64,000 bases of DNA, taken from Straminergon stramineum (lineage: Eukaryota; Streptophyta; Bryopsida; Hypnales; Calliergonaceae). The stretch is taken from contig OY987265.1 of the NCBI GenBank assembly GCA_963920665.1, forward strand, positions 7,321,001 to 7,385,000, in the 5' to 3' direction. The position numbers were made by a program, and so were the translations under genes. Below are positions 1-12,831 of this stretch, one piece after another (the first letter of the stretch is position 1; each line of letters opens with the position of its first letter). Below the pieces are notes generated by a model. That model was not told the DNA's origin. It did no database searches and worked only from the letters and a program-made list of their open reading frames with translations.

Positions 1-1278
1 GAACATTGACATTCTCAACCCTCAACCCTTTTTCACCCCTAAGTGGTGTATACTATGTCCCACATCTTCGCGTAGTAGGTGTACATTTGAGCATGATAAT
101 TTTCTTGTTGAGCTACAATGCTTGTAAATACTTGGTATTTTTGTAGGAACAAAAACAAATTATTACAGATACAATGAAATTTTTGTGATTTTTTCTAGTT
201 TTATGTTGTATTATTGAAATAATGTTTGTACTTGCAAAAGAGCCCAAATTTCAAGGAACTCCAGTATGCACTCTATTTGTGCTGCCACCATATGGGGACA
301 ACTTAGTGGAATGCCATTTAGATTTTCCACATACTTGGAGATCAAGCTTGCTACATATCTACAATTTGTTCTTGTTCAAATGAAATGAACTTGAATGTAA
401 ATTTTGTGTCATTGAGTCCTTCAAAATACTAAGCACCAAAGCCGTATGAACCTCAACTTCAAGACACTTATGTAAGATGCTATCTAAGGTAGGAGGTCCA
501 TAAACTATCCCTTTAATCCTACCTACCTCATCAATGACAATAATGGATATTTCAAGGACCATGTCACTCATTCCTTGATGGGGGACACATATAGAACCTA
601 GTTGATTTATGGACCTCCTACATTACTTAAAGTATTCTCCAAATTGACCTTTCATACTCTCTAAGATAGAACTATGAGTATAGTTCACCAATCTCTTAGG
701 TAATAAGATTTTGAGGCTAGTTAGCTACCAACCAATTGTTATCTATGCTACTGTAGTTGGTGTTGTTAGAGCCATCCAAAATCTTTGTTCCAAGCATAGT
801 TGGTCAAAATGCCTAGTGCAATTGCATACACAAATCAAGAGACGACTTCTACAATTTTATAGTACTAAAAGTGGAATACACAAAATACAACCGCCTTCAG
901 CACGTAACAAATTGTGAATAGGTATTCATTCTTTTTAATGCAAACTTTAGAAAATCATTCAAGCTAATGCCATCAATTTGTAGATGGAAAATGTTTCGAA
1001 TACATCTTCTAAGAGAGTGTGCAATTGGAGTTTTAGAGTTTCAAAGGGACCAATTAGGGATTTAAAAAGATAAATTGCCACTCAAGTGTCTTGATTTAGA
1101 AATATTCATTCCATATTGAATGCATTTGTTGATTTCTTACATTTTAATCCCAAAATCAATTGAGACATTCTTTTTATGTGACTATAAATGGTTGATGTGT
1201 AAGTAAGGTCACTCTAAGATACCGATACAAGATTTGAAATTATCTAAAGTTTTTAAGGGATCAAGAATTTGCAACAAC
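1..1278. other. AT-rich intergenic DNA, no gene seen
   Basis: Only short chance frames are present, with no codon structure or family match. I see no RNA gene or ordered repeat here. It ends at the TTAA that opens the first TIR element. Confidence 0.6.
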
Positions 1279-2244
1279 TTAACCCCTCACCACCCAAGGC
1301 CTAAACAGGTCCCAAAACAACATTTCTTTTGAAGTGTTATAGATGTAATTTTCACTGAGTTATAGAGATCTCAACCGTACAATCATGTATTGCACTTCTT
1401 GTAGATTACATGCACCAAATTTGGTGTCATTTGACGGCATAGATTGCAAGATTATAATGTTTTAGTGTTGAAAAGGATGCTGAAATTTTCCTAAAAATAC
1501 ATTTGGAGGTGAAATTCGGTTTCTAAAATTACTCAAATGAAGAAACTTCAAACTATAAAGTGATTTCAAATCAGCATAAAAACAAATTGATGAAAAAAAA
1601 TATCATTCAATTGACTCATTGTGTTTGCAAAATGACTTCGAAATGTCCAAAAATAGCAAGAAAAGTTGCAAAAAATACATCAAAAAACTGAACCTCCTAC
1701 TAAAATGCTTCTCAATCACTTATAACTTCTTGGATTGATATAAAATTTTATACACACAAACTAGGCTAGTATGTGCAACTTTTCCAAAAAAATTTATTGC
1801 AAACGAACATTGTATGAAGAAGAAACAAGTTGCCGAAGTTCACTATAATCCAATAATGTCGGGATTTTGAACTTCAAATTGCTCCCAGACATTCAAAACA
1901 ACTTGGATTGACATGAAAATTCTACCACAACAACTAGACTTCAAGGGGAACATAACCTAACAAATTTTATTGAAAACTAACTTTGGATGAAGGAGATACA
2001 AGCCCCAAAAGTTGCAGCCATCAAATGCAGTTTGTTGAACTCAAATTGAACTTGTGAACTTTGATTGGATTTCAAAAATTCAGAAAATCTTGAATTGATC
2101 TGAAAAATTTACCACACAAACTAGAAGAGAGATTGAAAATTATCCAACAAGTTTTATTGAATTTGGACATCGGATGCAAAAGTTACAACTCTTTGAATTT
2201 GACCTTAGGACACTTTTGGTCCCCTTAGGCGGTGAGGGGGTTAA
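1279..2244. mobile_element. TTAA-flanked TIR element, family A copy 1
   Basis: The element is bounded by TTAA at 1279-1282 and 2241-2244. Its left end reads CCCCTCACCACCCAAGG and the right end, reverse-complemented, reads CCCCCTCACCGCCTAAGG. Its interior matches the copy at 25256-26208 along nearly the whole length by eye. A TTAA target duplication with ends starting CCC is the hallmark of the piggyBac superfamily. There is no transposase frame, so it would be non-autonomous; the superfamily call is inferred from the ends only. Confidence 0.75.
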
Positions 2245-2388
2245 ACTTAGAGCAGCTTATATCCTATAATACAATGTATTCAAACTTCATTGAATGACCC
2301 AAACATTTTCAATTCATGATTAATTGAGCAAGTTAGGTTTCCTAGGTAAATATGTTGTTGGTGTGAACACTCACTATTAAAAAAAAAT

Positions 2389-2665
2389 GCATTCAAAATT
2401 GAGTTTGTTTCTTTTGACCACATTTTTGTGCAAACCCACTACAAGCATAGTCAACTTCTTTTGCAATTTTTGATTGCAATTTTTAGAATTTTGGAGTGTG
2501 TAATATACCATTGGAAAGTTATTGAAAAGACCTTTCCAATGAGATATTGTACACCTCAAAATTTTCTAAAAATTGCAGTCGAAAATTGCAAAAGAAGCTA
2601 ACAACCCACTACAAGTGCATGCACAAAAACGTGGTCAAAAGAACCGCACTTGAATTTGAGTGCAA
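2389..2665. repeat. Long foldback (inverted) repeat
   Basis: The left arm (about 2389-2520) and right arm (about 2532-2665) are imperfect reverse complements for more than 100 bp. Both end in a tight CATTGGAAAG / CTTTCCAATG pair around the loop. An 11-bp block, CCCACTACAAG, has the same orientation in both arms and so interrupts the pairing. Weaker pairing may extend to about 2361 and 2681. It fits a foldback MITE; a hairpin small-RNA source is possible. I could not fix a target duplication. Confidence 0.75.
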
Positions 2666-2681
2666 TTGTTTTCACCATGTC

Positions 2682-4301
2682 TTGTTATAGTGACTCTTGC
2701 TATTCACCGTAATGTGGGTACACTCAAAATCACACCATGCCTAAAACTATCATTGTAAACTTGTGTACATCTCCAAAAGCAATATATACATGTGTTGAAG
2801 AAATGATTTTAGAATATCAAAAAAATAAACTTTGACCCTTCCTAACTTTTGCATGTGGTATCTGAATGTTGAATTCTTTGGTGCTTTGAAACTTCCTTTC
2901 ACTTACTTGCAAGAAAATATGAAAATTTGACTAGTTTAATAATAATAACTAGGCATAGTAACAAAATATGGTGGTCGCAGGCATACCCACTTTACATCCA
3001 AACAACAAGCCTATAACAATGAAGATGAGCAATCACTACCCATTGATCAAGTTTACATAATAGTTCAAAGTTTACAAATTGGTGGACAAAATGTCACTGT
3101 AGAAATTTTTTGGGAAACCACATTTATACATGAAACTTGTACATTTGATCAATGTTTGATCATTTTCTGGATAATTGAAACTATTTGGAATTTCTATTGG
3201 TAAAAATTCTTATGCCTGAAATTTTCGTATTTTGCATTAGTCAATAATATTTAATCCCATAAAACTTTGGAATTCAATCATTTTTATGTGAAATTTTTAT
3301 GGTCTCGAAATAAATTTGGGGTTTCTTAGAAATGGCAAGATCAATGCATGAGCTACTCCTATTTTCAAGAGATTGCATAAATCCTGTAACTTCTACTAAA
3401 CCCCACTATGCATGAGGAAATGGATGTCAACAGCGAAGCAATGCATGTTGAAAACAAACTATGAAATCAATAAATTTTTGCCCTTTCTAGAACTACTCTA
3501 GCGGTATTAATTCTAATCATTCTTTAAGCAAAGTTGGTATAGTGACATCTATTGATGTTGTCTATATTCAACTCCGACAATGTCTTGTGATTCAACTCTA
3601 GAAAATTCTGAACAATTGTTAGTAGCGTTTTTTATACAATAATTGTGGGTTGGTATTTTTGTCTTTGGTTGGTGAGAGTTTGTATTTTGATTCCCTTTCC
3701 AAGGATTGAATAGCTACATAGTCTTTGAAGCGTGGTATCAATGAATGCTTTTGCTTTAGTGTGTTCAAACTAGCTTCAGTTGTTGTCCATCAAGTTGTGG
3801 AGAGCCAATTTTGAATTTAATTTGAGTCATATATTTAGAAATCTTGGATTTATTTCAAGGCAAAGGAAGTATTGCTTACTATATAATGTAATTTTATTCT
3901 ATATATAGGAAAATATTTAAGTTTAAGATTATGTTTTCATTTCTTTAGATCATAAAGTTCATTATTAGAATCATTTTATTTTGTACAAATAGGAATTTTT
4001 AACTCTAAGGTAGATTTTTTTACTAAATATGAGAGCACTTATACTACTATATGCTTGTATCCAAAATGGGTTCAAGCTACATTGATTTGTCTTAGTAGCG
4101 TGTTTGACAACAATTTTCCAAAGTCACACTATTTGTAGATAATCAAATTATTGTAGGCTAAAACCCATTTGATATCAGAGATGGGCATCTTTTTTTATCT
4201 TATATTGGAGATTTCTTTGTATGTTTGTAATCACCATAGTAGTTCTACAAAAGTCCTAAAATCAATATTTTTTCAATAATTATAATTATCCATATACGCA
4301 C
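2682..4301. other. AT-rich intergenic DNA, no gene seen
   Basis: There is no coding pattern or RNA gene, and no ordered repeat that I can recognise before the TA/TG microsatellite. Confidence 0.55.

Positions 4302-4361
<60 letters not shown>
4302..4361. repeat. (TA)n(TG)n compound microsatellite
   Basis: A run of about eleven TA dinucleotides passes directly into about nineteen TG dinucleotides. It is likely to vary in length between individuals. Confidence 0.95.
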
Positions 4362-4362
<1 letters not shown>

Positions 4363-4394
4363 ATTTCCACATTTATAATCTATGCCTTAAATAA

Positions 4395-4612
4395 GGTTTT
4401 TTGTTTTGTTTGTTAAGGTAAGATCTCTGAAACCTTGCGTCCCCTAGTAGCATTCTTGCTATTGTTGGAAAGCTCTTTGAGAGGAAGGGTGCACAAACTT
4501 TGCTTTGTGGCATTCTAACTCATGGCAGAAAAGATATTCAATTTCAAAAATTTTATGAATTAAAAAATTAGAAAATTATTTTTATTTTTATTTTATTATG
4601 TTGTAGCAACAA
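4395..4612 (+). repeat. Dispersed repeat R1, copy 1
   Basis: This block starts at a TTTTGTTTTG run, then has a GAGATCTC-like segment, a conserved core around 'ttggaaagc', then 'ttgtggcattc', and ends in an 'aattagaaaattattttta'-like tail. The same order is found at 41020-41235 (same strand) and 26945-27178 (inverted). No protein is visible. Confidence 0.7.
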
Positions 4613-4654
4613 CACATAGCTCACTACATTAGAAGAGATTTGAGGGCAAAAGAA

Positions 4655-4930
4655 TCCCTCAAGTTCCATGGTGTTCCCGGATTGTGAGAACTTGCCACGT
4701 CAACGATTTGACATGGTCTAGATTGTGCCATATCAAATAATTTTATTTCCTTATTTAATATTTTTGAATTTTTTAAAAATCAATTTTCAGTTTTTAAACA
4801 CTTTTTGATATTTTTGGAATAAAAAAATCATTTTTTAAAATTAAAAATTATTGACAATAGTAGTTGGTTCAGAGTTCCTAAACAACAAAGGGAACAGACA
4901 AGGGAACAACCTTGAAACGGCCCCTCCTTG
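4655..4930. repeat. Possible AT-rich MITE, copy 1
   Basis: The block has GTTCCC-type motifs near the left end, TGCCACGTCA inside, an AT-rich centre, and GGGAAC motifs near the right end. A similar layout occurs at about 28612-28870. The likeness is patchy and I could not define the ends. Confidence 0.35.
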
Positions 4931-6000
4931 CCCTTAAATCCCCTTGAATGGAATATTTTTATTTTATCTTATACAAATGAACATTTATATTGTACACAAG
5001 GGACAAAATTTCAATAGCTTCCACCTTACTATACAACATGGATCAAATTAGTATTCTTATATTGTACAAATTTCCTCAAAAATAATAATTTTAGTGATGT
5101 TAATTATGCACCTTTGCTAATAGTACAAATCAATGTAGTGTAATGCCATATGTGAAGTCTAGTTTCAATAAGTAAGTGCCCCCATTGAATTTTCACATTA
5201 ATATAACATTGTTTTCTAATGTCATAGGGATCCTTTTCCCATCCTTTAAATGAGAACCCCTACAACAAATACAACCTACAAGACTCCCCAATAGAAGAAA
5301 ATCTTAAGACTTAACCCCTCCTAAGGTATTCAATAGATGATGATATCTTTCTCTCTTGAGAAGCAAGTGACGGAAGGAACTATAGTAGAACCACCCATTA
5401 TCAACTAGGACCCATAGGCAACCAATAGTGTGTGTGAATTTCAACATACATTGGGATTGATTTCCATGATTAGTTTTTTGGATGGTTACAATAAGGTTCA
5501 AAGTTTGACAGCTTGGAGTAATGTTAGTAGCAGGGGTGGTATGATTGCCAAGTCTTACAAAAATTATAGCATGAGATACTAGAAATGGTGGCATGCTATA
5601 ACACATGTCTTTGGATTCAAATACATTTTTGGGGTTTTGTTAGTACTATGAGTAAGGAAGTGTCATGACACATGCCCTAGTACTTTGGATGTGAAAGTCA
5701 ATAGGAAGTAGTCTCAGAATGAACAATTATCAAAGATTCTATACATTGGGTATGGATTCAAACCAACTTTGGGCTTCCAAGACACATAGTAATTTGAATT
5801 CAAGGAATAGAAATTAGAAATTAGAAATTATGACCATCACTTCTGTCTTTTAGAATGACAAAAAATTGCAAAAAATTTGCAATGTCTATAATGTCTGTCT
5901 TTCTACACAACAAAAAAATTAAACTGCTCCAAATCATGCACAAGTGATCAGCTATAGGAGGTTCTACCTTAGTTATAAAATGTTACAAAGATTTCATAGT
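4931..6000. other. AT-rich intergenic DNA, no gene seen
   Basis: There is a lone TTAACCCCTC end-like motif at 5311-5320 without a visible partner, and a short run of TAGAAAT-type 9-mers near 5808-5829. The 100-codon minus-strand frame at 5304-5606 matches no family I know and looks like chance. Confidence 0.5.
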
Positions 6001-7870
6001 GTCCATGTCACTGTTGACCAATCTCAAAATGACACGTGGAATTTCATTAAAATTAAAATTAAATGACTTAATTTATCTAACCCTTACGTTGGGTAAGTTG
6101 TACGAAACGGAGCTCCGCTCCCCTTTGGCTCCTGAACGTGGTGAGACTTTCGCACCGAACAGCTTCCGCCTTTTGTTTCGGAACCACGGATCCTTCCTCT
6201 TCAATTTCTCCACATCACAACACAACATTCTATTCTGTTCTATTCCATTCCATACATGCTTCTCAATTTCTCGCATTGGCTTCTCGATTGCGCACAAACT
6301 TTGTTTTCAAAGCAGCAACTTGCGCTTCTTCATTCTGGTAATCCCTCCAACTTCTCAAGGCTCTGTTTTTTTCCTGTTCTTTGCATTTGATGAATTGCCT
6401 GACCGATGGCTTGCTCTCTCCAAGATGGCGTGTTTATGATGCATTTGGACCGACGCAGTGGTCGAGGTTTCGGAGGACTTGGTTTGGGGTTTGGGGTTTA
6501 GGGTTTGGATTTGGGTTTAGGGGAGCATTTGTACGAGGAGCTGGTGAATTGTATGAATTTGATTGCGCATGTGCTTTTCTGAGAATTTTTAGAAACATTG
6601 CTTGCTCTTGGTTACTCTGAATTTGTTTTGAGCGAAAGCGGATTCAATCTAGGGCTACTGTCTATGCTGGAGTCCCTTGTGTGGAGAATTTCGACTCAAT
6701 TTGCTTGCAAGGGGCGTAAGTAGAGGCTTAGTCCTAATGGGGATTTCGTAATGTATATACTTCTTGCAATGGGTTTAGCAAGGAATAAGAGGTTGGGCCT
6801 TCAAATTCGCCACTGTGCTGGTTAGCTTTTATATGTTGTTGTTGGCAATTGGAAGACTAGTCCAACGCACAAGCTGATACCGGATGCAAAAGTATGAAGG
6901 TTAAAGATTTTTTGTTAGATGTTCTAAATCAAGCACTTGATCAGGTGTTCTGGTGATGGACAATCTCCTAATCTACACGTGCCCATTGTTTAAGATTTAG
7001 GGTGAATTTTGGGTCTTTGGCGGTTTTGGGTGCTCTTTCCCTAGCACTTGTTGAACTTTTGAAATTATATAGCCTAATTTAGAAACCGATGGTTCAAATG
7101 CTTATATGTCGATGATAGTGCGAGAGTTGTTGCAAGTATATGGTTCGTTTACTGCTATGCTCGTTTCGATTGTCTTACAGAAAAAGCTTCTCACGTTGAG
7201 GACACGTTGAGGACAATCAGTGAATCTTTTCTTACCACTAGATACAACTTCTCCTTCTGCCCCAACAGCAATGACAATCGCATAGACTAGATCATGATTT
7301 TCTTGGTTTCTCGTCTTGCCTACACACCTTAGGTTATTTAAAACCACAATTAAATTGAGGTGTGTAAACCTAAGGTGAACTTTGGTGTCCAAATAAGCAC
7401 CTGTGAATGTTTCCTTCACTAGATTGATTCAATTTTCTTGGGGTCTTGTTGGCCATTGTAAGAGGATTCCAATGCAAGTTAGCATATAAGTTTTTCGATA
7501 TTGGTTGCATGAACTGCAATTTTTCAAAGTGTTCACTACTGGTGTATGAAATATTGACCTCTCATCGTCTCTCATCGCTCTCATGTTCTTTTCGCTTACA
7601 TTTCGGTCAAGAATATGTAAGGATACCTTTTGCGTAAGACTCAGAATTAGGTGCACTTCTCTCATCGTCTTCTCTCATTGATGTTCATGCCTTGTACATT
7701 TTTGTCAAGAGTATCTAAGGATCCCTTTTGAGCAAGAAGTGCACTTATCTAATCCTCTTTTCTCATTGATATTGTTATTGCAGAGACCTAGCTCCTGCAA
7801 TTCTGCTCATTTGCAGCACACATAGAACAAATATCTGGAACTTATTTTCGTGATAACAGCAGACTTGGCG
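6001..7870 (+). promoter_or_regulatory. Promoter and probable 5' leader of the isomerase gene
   Basis: A CACGTG G-box core lies at 6033-6038 within GACACGTGGA. A pyrimidine-rich stretch follows (6120-6360), as is common in plant leaders. A telomere-box-like tract (GGTTTAGGGTTTGG) lies near 6497-6510. A candidate leader intron could run from TCTG|GTAATC at about 6338 to TTATTGCAG at 7783, 87 bases before the ATG. Transcript ends and this intron are inferences. Small frames in both strands here do not look coding. Confidence 0.45.
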
Positions 7871-8891
7871 ATGGCGGTGAAGCTCGATTTTATAGCCAGC
7901 AATGTCTACGTGCTCACCCTCACAGGACCAGGGGAGCACCGTCTCACTCCTGAAAGCCTTCCCGAGATCATGACTGCGCTGGACAAAGTGGAGGCGGATC
8001 CCAGGGCCAGTGCTCTCGTGACCACCGGAGAAGGCAAATTCTTTTCCAATGGACTCAGCCTGAGCTTGGAGGACCGAGGCTCCAAAGCCAACATGCAGCT
8101 GATCGACCAGTTTCATGCGCTGTTGAAGAGAATGCTCACGTTTCCCATTCCCACTGTGGCGGCTGTGAATGGTCATGCTGTTGCTGGAGGATGCATGCTG
8201 GCCCTTGCCCATGACTACCGGTTCATGAGAGCCGACCGAGGCTTCATGTTCCTTAGTGAGATTGACATCAAACTTCCATTCTCTCCAGGTGAGTTCGTAT
8301 TCTCACATCTTGAACCTTGTAAGGACGAGGAACCCTCCCTCTCATGTATTTTTTGGGGGCAGTTTTGAGGAATTTATATGGAGTTTTTTTATTTATTCTG
8401 GAATATGTTTTCTTGAACGTACAAATGTAAAGTTCTTCACTCAACATTGTGGTGCAAGAATCTTCACTGCTTAAATTTCACTTTCCACGATATGATTGAT
8501 CAGAATAGTCACTTTAAAGTCATTATACGCACTGGGTGATGTCTTTAGAAAAACACTTGAAGACTGACTAAGACAAGTTGTTCAATTGTGCAACTCAGGT
8601 ATGAATGCGGTGATTCGATGCAAACTTCCAGTCATGACCTACCATAAGGCCATGCTCTCAGCGTTTCGGTACACTGGGAAGACAGCAGTCGAAGCGGGCA
8701 TGGTGCACGCCTCTCCTCCAGATGAGCAATCCACATTCCAAGAAGCGTTGAAGCTTGCCAAAGGTCTTGCAAGTAGGAACTACGACCGTGTCATCTACCA
8801 AACCATCAAGAAACAAATGTTCAAGGTGGAGATACAGGATTTAGAAATACTGGCCACTTTGGAACCAATTGTTGGTCCTTCGAAACTGTGA
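7871..8891 (+). CDS. ECI: Peroxisomal delta3,delta2-enoyl-CoA isomerase (crotonase family)
   Basis: Exons are 7871-8288 and 8599-8891, giving 236 aa; the phase-1 GT-AG intron rejoins the frame at G140. The product should move cis-3/trans-3 double bonds of enoyl-CoAs to trans-2 so that unsaturated fatty acids can enter peroxisomal beta-oxidation. Crotonase features seen are the oxyanion-hole segment FFSNG (57-61), NGHAVAGG (100-107) and SEIDI (129-133), whose Glu130 matches the plant ECI active-site position. The last three residues are SKL, a canonical PTS1. Length fits plant ECI1/ECI2-IBR10 proteins (about 240 aa). The ATG at 7871 is chosen because the open frame upstream offers only a GTG. 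Which Arabidopsis paralogue is the closer match cannot be told from sight. Confidence 0.9.
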
Positions 8892-10197
8892 ATTATAGCA
8901 GGGAATATACATAATACTATTAATATTGACTAGTTTGTCAAGCTCTCTCCACAGGTGTCTACACATGTAACTTAATGTCTTTTGGAAAGTCCTCTCAATA
9001 TACTCTAAAAGTCGTTCGCATTTCCTACATTTAGAAAGATCATTAATGGAACATTATTTAACTCCAAATTAGTACCCCTTAGAAATTGACATTTGGGGCA
9101 ACTGTATAGGTTGGAAACACTAAACATGATCTCACACTGGCCCAATTTGGTGCAGGCTATTATTTACGAAATCTCACCGCATGACCTCACTGTAATATTG
9201 TACAGTACTTTATCAAGTTGTTGTCCTATCTAAAGGTCTGTTCCCACCTGGCCTTACGGCAGCAGTATTACGATAATGAGTGGCCTACAGATAGGAGGGA
9301 GTTCACACCAACGATATTGTGTAATTACCGAGCCTATATGGGCCCTGAGGTGGTGGCTTGGTAAGAGTGTTGTTGCGGCTAGTTATGGCTTCAGATATTT
9401 TAAAGAGCGTTTCTGACAAAGTACTATTACATCTTCCATAAATGTAGATTTTAGGCAAGTTACATAGGTTTTAGGTAGTGGGGCTCAGCATGGCCCATTA
9501 AGAAGGAGCCGTCTATGATAATTAGCTGCCACTAGTTCTAGTGTGAAAACGAGGGATGCTTCATCCAGGGACAATATGAAAAGCAACAGTGTTGCATACT
9601 TTGTGAGAGATTGACGGAAGTCTAGCAGCAATAGTTTCGGAGGAAGCAAGCAACAAAGTGAGGCGATTTCAGTGATGCGCAGCAACATTTCAACTGAATT
9701 ACAATTTTCAGGTTTGTAATTGACACCACTACTAGAGTGTAAGTAGAAATCATGAATGAGTAGAAGTACTCATTGTAGCTCCTGCTGAGGTAGATCGACG
9801 TCTTCTATATACGTTGTACTTCTTACAACTTGTAGCATATACATCAATCATGTTAGAAGTATACTTGTAGGTGTAAGAAACTACTTTTCAGCAGAAGCTT
9901 TGAATTCCATTACTATAGCATTGAGGACAAAATGTTTTTTTCTTTCAAAGTGTCATTGTACAACCATTTACAGTAAAGGCCTTTGATTGTGAACATACCA
10001 ATGCATGTTCATGTACTTTAAGGCCCTGATAGTCATCCATTTCTTTAAATGTCTGCATTTGGCTGGAAGCCAATTTTCCTACATACAGCTTGCGTTCTAG
10101 TATGCAGCGCTTACCTGTTGTCCCCTACGTGTTGGACTCTGCAACTTGACATGCATTGGGGTGATTCTTCCCTTGCAGGTGAACACAACACATTTCA
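8892..10197. other. Intergenic DNA between isomerase gene and Harbinger element
   Basis: This contains the isomerase 3' flank and probably the left end of the Harbinger element. I found no convincing terminal inverted repeat and no open frame with a family match. Confidence 0.5.
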
Positions 10198-12222
10198 ATG
10201 GACAAGCGTCTAGTAGCACAGCGTTCGGCAGGTCCTTTCCGACTGACTGCAATGTCTACTGTTGGTAAGTTATAAAGTTGTACTATGACTTTGCTGTAGT
10301 TTAATTGATCTCAATAATGCCATTACTATAATGAGTGCAAACAAGAGATGTGGTGATCATTTGCAAACTCCATAATTTGTAAAAAACTAGACTTTCCTTA
10401 ATTACCAACAACATTCAACACTATGAACTTCTATAAGTTTTGTAAATGAGAGTGTGTATGAACTTTGACTACAATAATGGATGAAGGCTTACTACTCACC
10501 AAAGCATTTCCTTCATAGAATGTCTTCTATTTCTCTTGCTACTTCTGTGCTCCTACAATAGGCTTCCTCCTACTGTAGATGTTTCCTTTTTCCAAAAAAC
10601 ACTTCATCTGCGTTGCATTAGAGCAAGAACCCCCTCAAACTTAGTGTCATGCATGTCATTGCTAATCAATGTTTTACTAGGCTGAGCACTAGCAATTGTA
10701 AATTCGGCCACTTACCTTGTGCTAACCGCTACGTTATGTCATTGTCATCCCTTTCTAGTCCACAATGCACATGATCCCAAACTAACGCTTGTTTCCTGAC
10801 AGAGTGTTCACTTTGGACCACATGTAATTGCCTTCTTCACTAAACTCTTGACATTCTTCAAGTTCTATAATTCAGTCCTCCATCTCCTTTGTTGTAGGGG
10901 TTGGGAACTCAGCATTTACAAGCGTTGAAGCAAGCCCTCGTAGTGTGACATCTAGGGAAACTGCTCCGCCACCTGCACCTATCGCAGAGCACAATGTTGG
11001 TGGTCCAAGCAATGCCAAATGCGAAAGGAAGGGCAGAGGACCCAACTGGCTTCCTCAAGAAATTCTTCAACTCATCCAAGCAAAAAAAGACTTATACCTG
11101 GAGGAGAAGGATGCCACTGACAATCGCGACCTCATGGTTGCTGATAGTAGCAAGTAGATGCGCATATCACAACAAGTTATGCTTGGAGGTTTTTCACCAT
11201 GCCCACGAGATGGACCAGTGTGCAAAATAAAATGGAACCAGCTCATTCCAGATTACAAAAAAATTTCAAACTTTTGTAGCCGCACTAGGATGAATATACC
11301 ACAGTATTAGGAAATGTCAACTGCGGAGAAGAAAGAAGAGGGACTACCTTGACAATTCACACGAGAGTTTTTCCTTGCCATCTACGAGTGGTTCGGTAAT
11401 CATCCACAGATTTAGCCGCCTCACATTCGAGATTTATTGTCCCCTACAGATGCAAATTACCAACCACCACAACAAGAGCATGATGAGAATGACGAAGATG
11501 AAGGTAAGGAAGAAGATGCTGATGATCGTCTCCTACACTATATCCACAACCTGCCTAGTAGCAGCAGTGCCAGTTTGGTTGGAGGACTCCCATTTGAAGG
11601 CACAAGAGGTCTATATGCTGCTAGTGACAACACTCCAAGGACTTTCGATGGTTTACCTTCGGGTGTGACTCCCCACATCTTAAGCTCCTTGGACACGACC
11701 GACGCAGCAATGCATAGGCAAGCAGGAAACACAACAGTTAGGCGCAAAAACATCTCAGGGCATACTATCATTGCTGAGGCCACGAAATCCATAGGAGTTG
11801 TTATGGCTTCTCAAATGCAAGGAATTGCAGATGCCAGCCTAGCAGTGGAGTGCTCCAAAATGGATGTTCAGATGCGACTGTTCATGGAACAAATGGCATA
11901 CCAACGTGAACGGGACGGACGATTGTATGACACAGCAACAATGGCAAATGACAATGCTCGTTTAGCCATTATGAAGCAAGCCGAAATACTTAACTGCTTG
12001 GCATAGCTAACCTCCGTTTTAGGTAGGAGCTTCACTACTACAGGCCCTGGACAAGTACAAACGTCAGGGAAAAATGACATGGAAAATCCTACTGTACAAG
12101 CTACTGGTACAAGTGGAGTAGCCGCAAGTGGTCCTCCTGCAATAGTAATGCCTTCACATTTGGGAAGTGCTACCAACGTCGACGCTGTGGGCACCAACCT
12201 GCAAGACAATCTACCGAAGTGA
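10198..12222 (+). pseudogene. Decayed Myb/trihelix-like ORF1 of a PIF/Harbinger transposon
   Basis: Exon 1 runs 10198-10264 and joins in frame by a GT-AG intron to an exon starting at 10898. From there a single reading frame can be followed to TGA at 12220-12222, broken by five stop codons at 11155, 11308, 11350, 11413 and 12004. The first part has a SANT/trihelix-like pattern: GPNWLPQEILQLIQAKK, then CKIKWNQLIPDYKKI after the first stop. The C-terminal part is acidic and glutamine-rich with a helical, possibly coiled-coil tail. Harbinger elements carry such a DNA-binding partner beside the transposase, and here it faces the transposase gene. All stops are single-base changes in one frame, and several would be explained by TGG or CAG becoming a stop. 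The protein is probably no longer made at full length. Confidence 0.75.
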
Positions 12223-12831
12223 CTTACAACGACCATAACTACTTCAAGACAAAGCTAATGTTGGGAGTTCTGTCCCTAGCTTGTGCATGGCTCTCCAAGG
12301 CTACTAACTTCACCTACAACAACCACAAACAAAGCGTAAGAATTTTTTTGAATGTCTTCTACATAGCCTCTAACAAAATTGTATAGGTTTGGAAACTAAC
12401 TCCATTGAGCAGAAGAGCAAGCTCATTTTTTGAAGGAGTGATGGACAAGGATTTGAAGTATTCAATAGCATTCCAAAGTTCTAAGATTTGGCAATAAACT
12501 GGTCAACACTGTAGGTAGCTAGAAGCTAGTCTTTTTAGACGATACTAGAACTTTCTCAATGTAATAATTGAAAGTAAAAGAAAAGTGCATTTCACTGTAC
12601 AGACAGAAACGTTTTCAAAGTCTCATGACAAGACATCTTTGCAACCATTAGTACAACTATACTGTGGACCTCAAGAATGCTTAATCACACAAGGATAGGA
12701 ACTACTTCTCACCAACGCCTTCAAGTGTCCTGTCGACGCCTTGTCGTCAAGTAAACTCCAAGTTGCATTCTTTTCGCATGCCCCAGTGTCGCTATCCCAC
12801 CATTTGGATACAAAGGAGGGGGATGGCAAGG

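Noticed and set aside
5304..5606. 100-codon minus-strand frame
   Set aside because: It is an isolated frame in AT-rich DNA without splice partners or recognisable motif.
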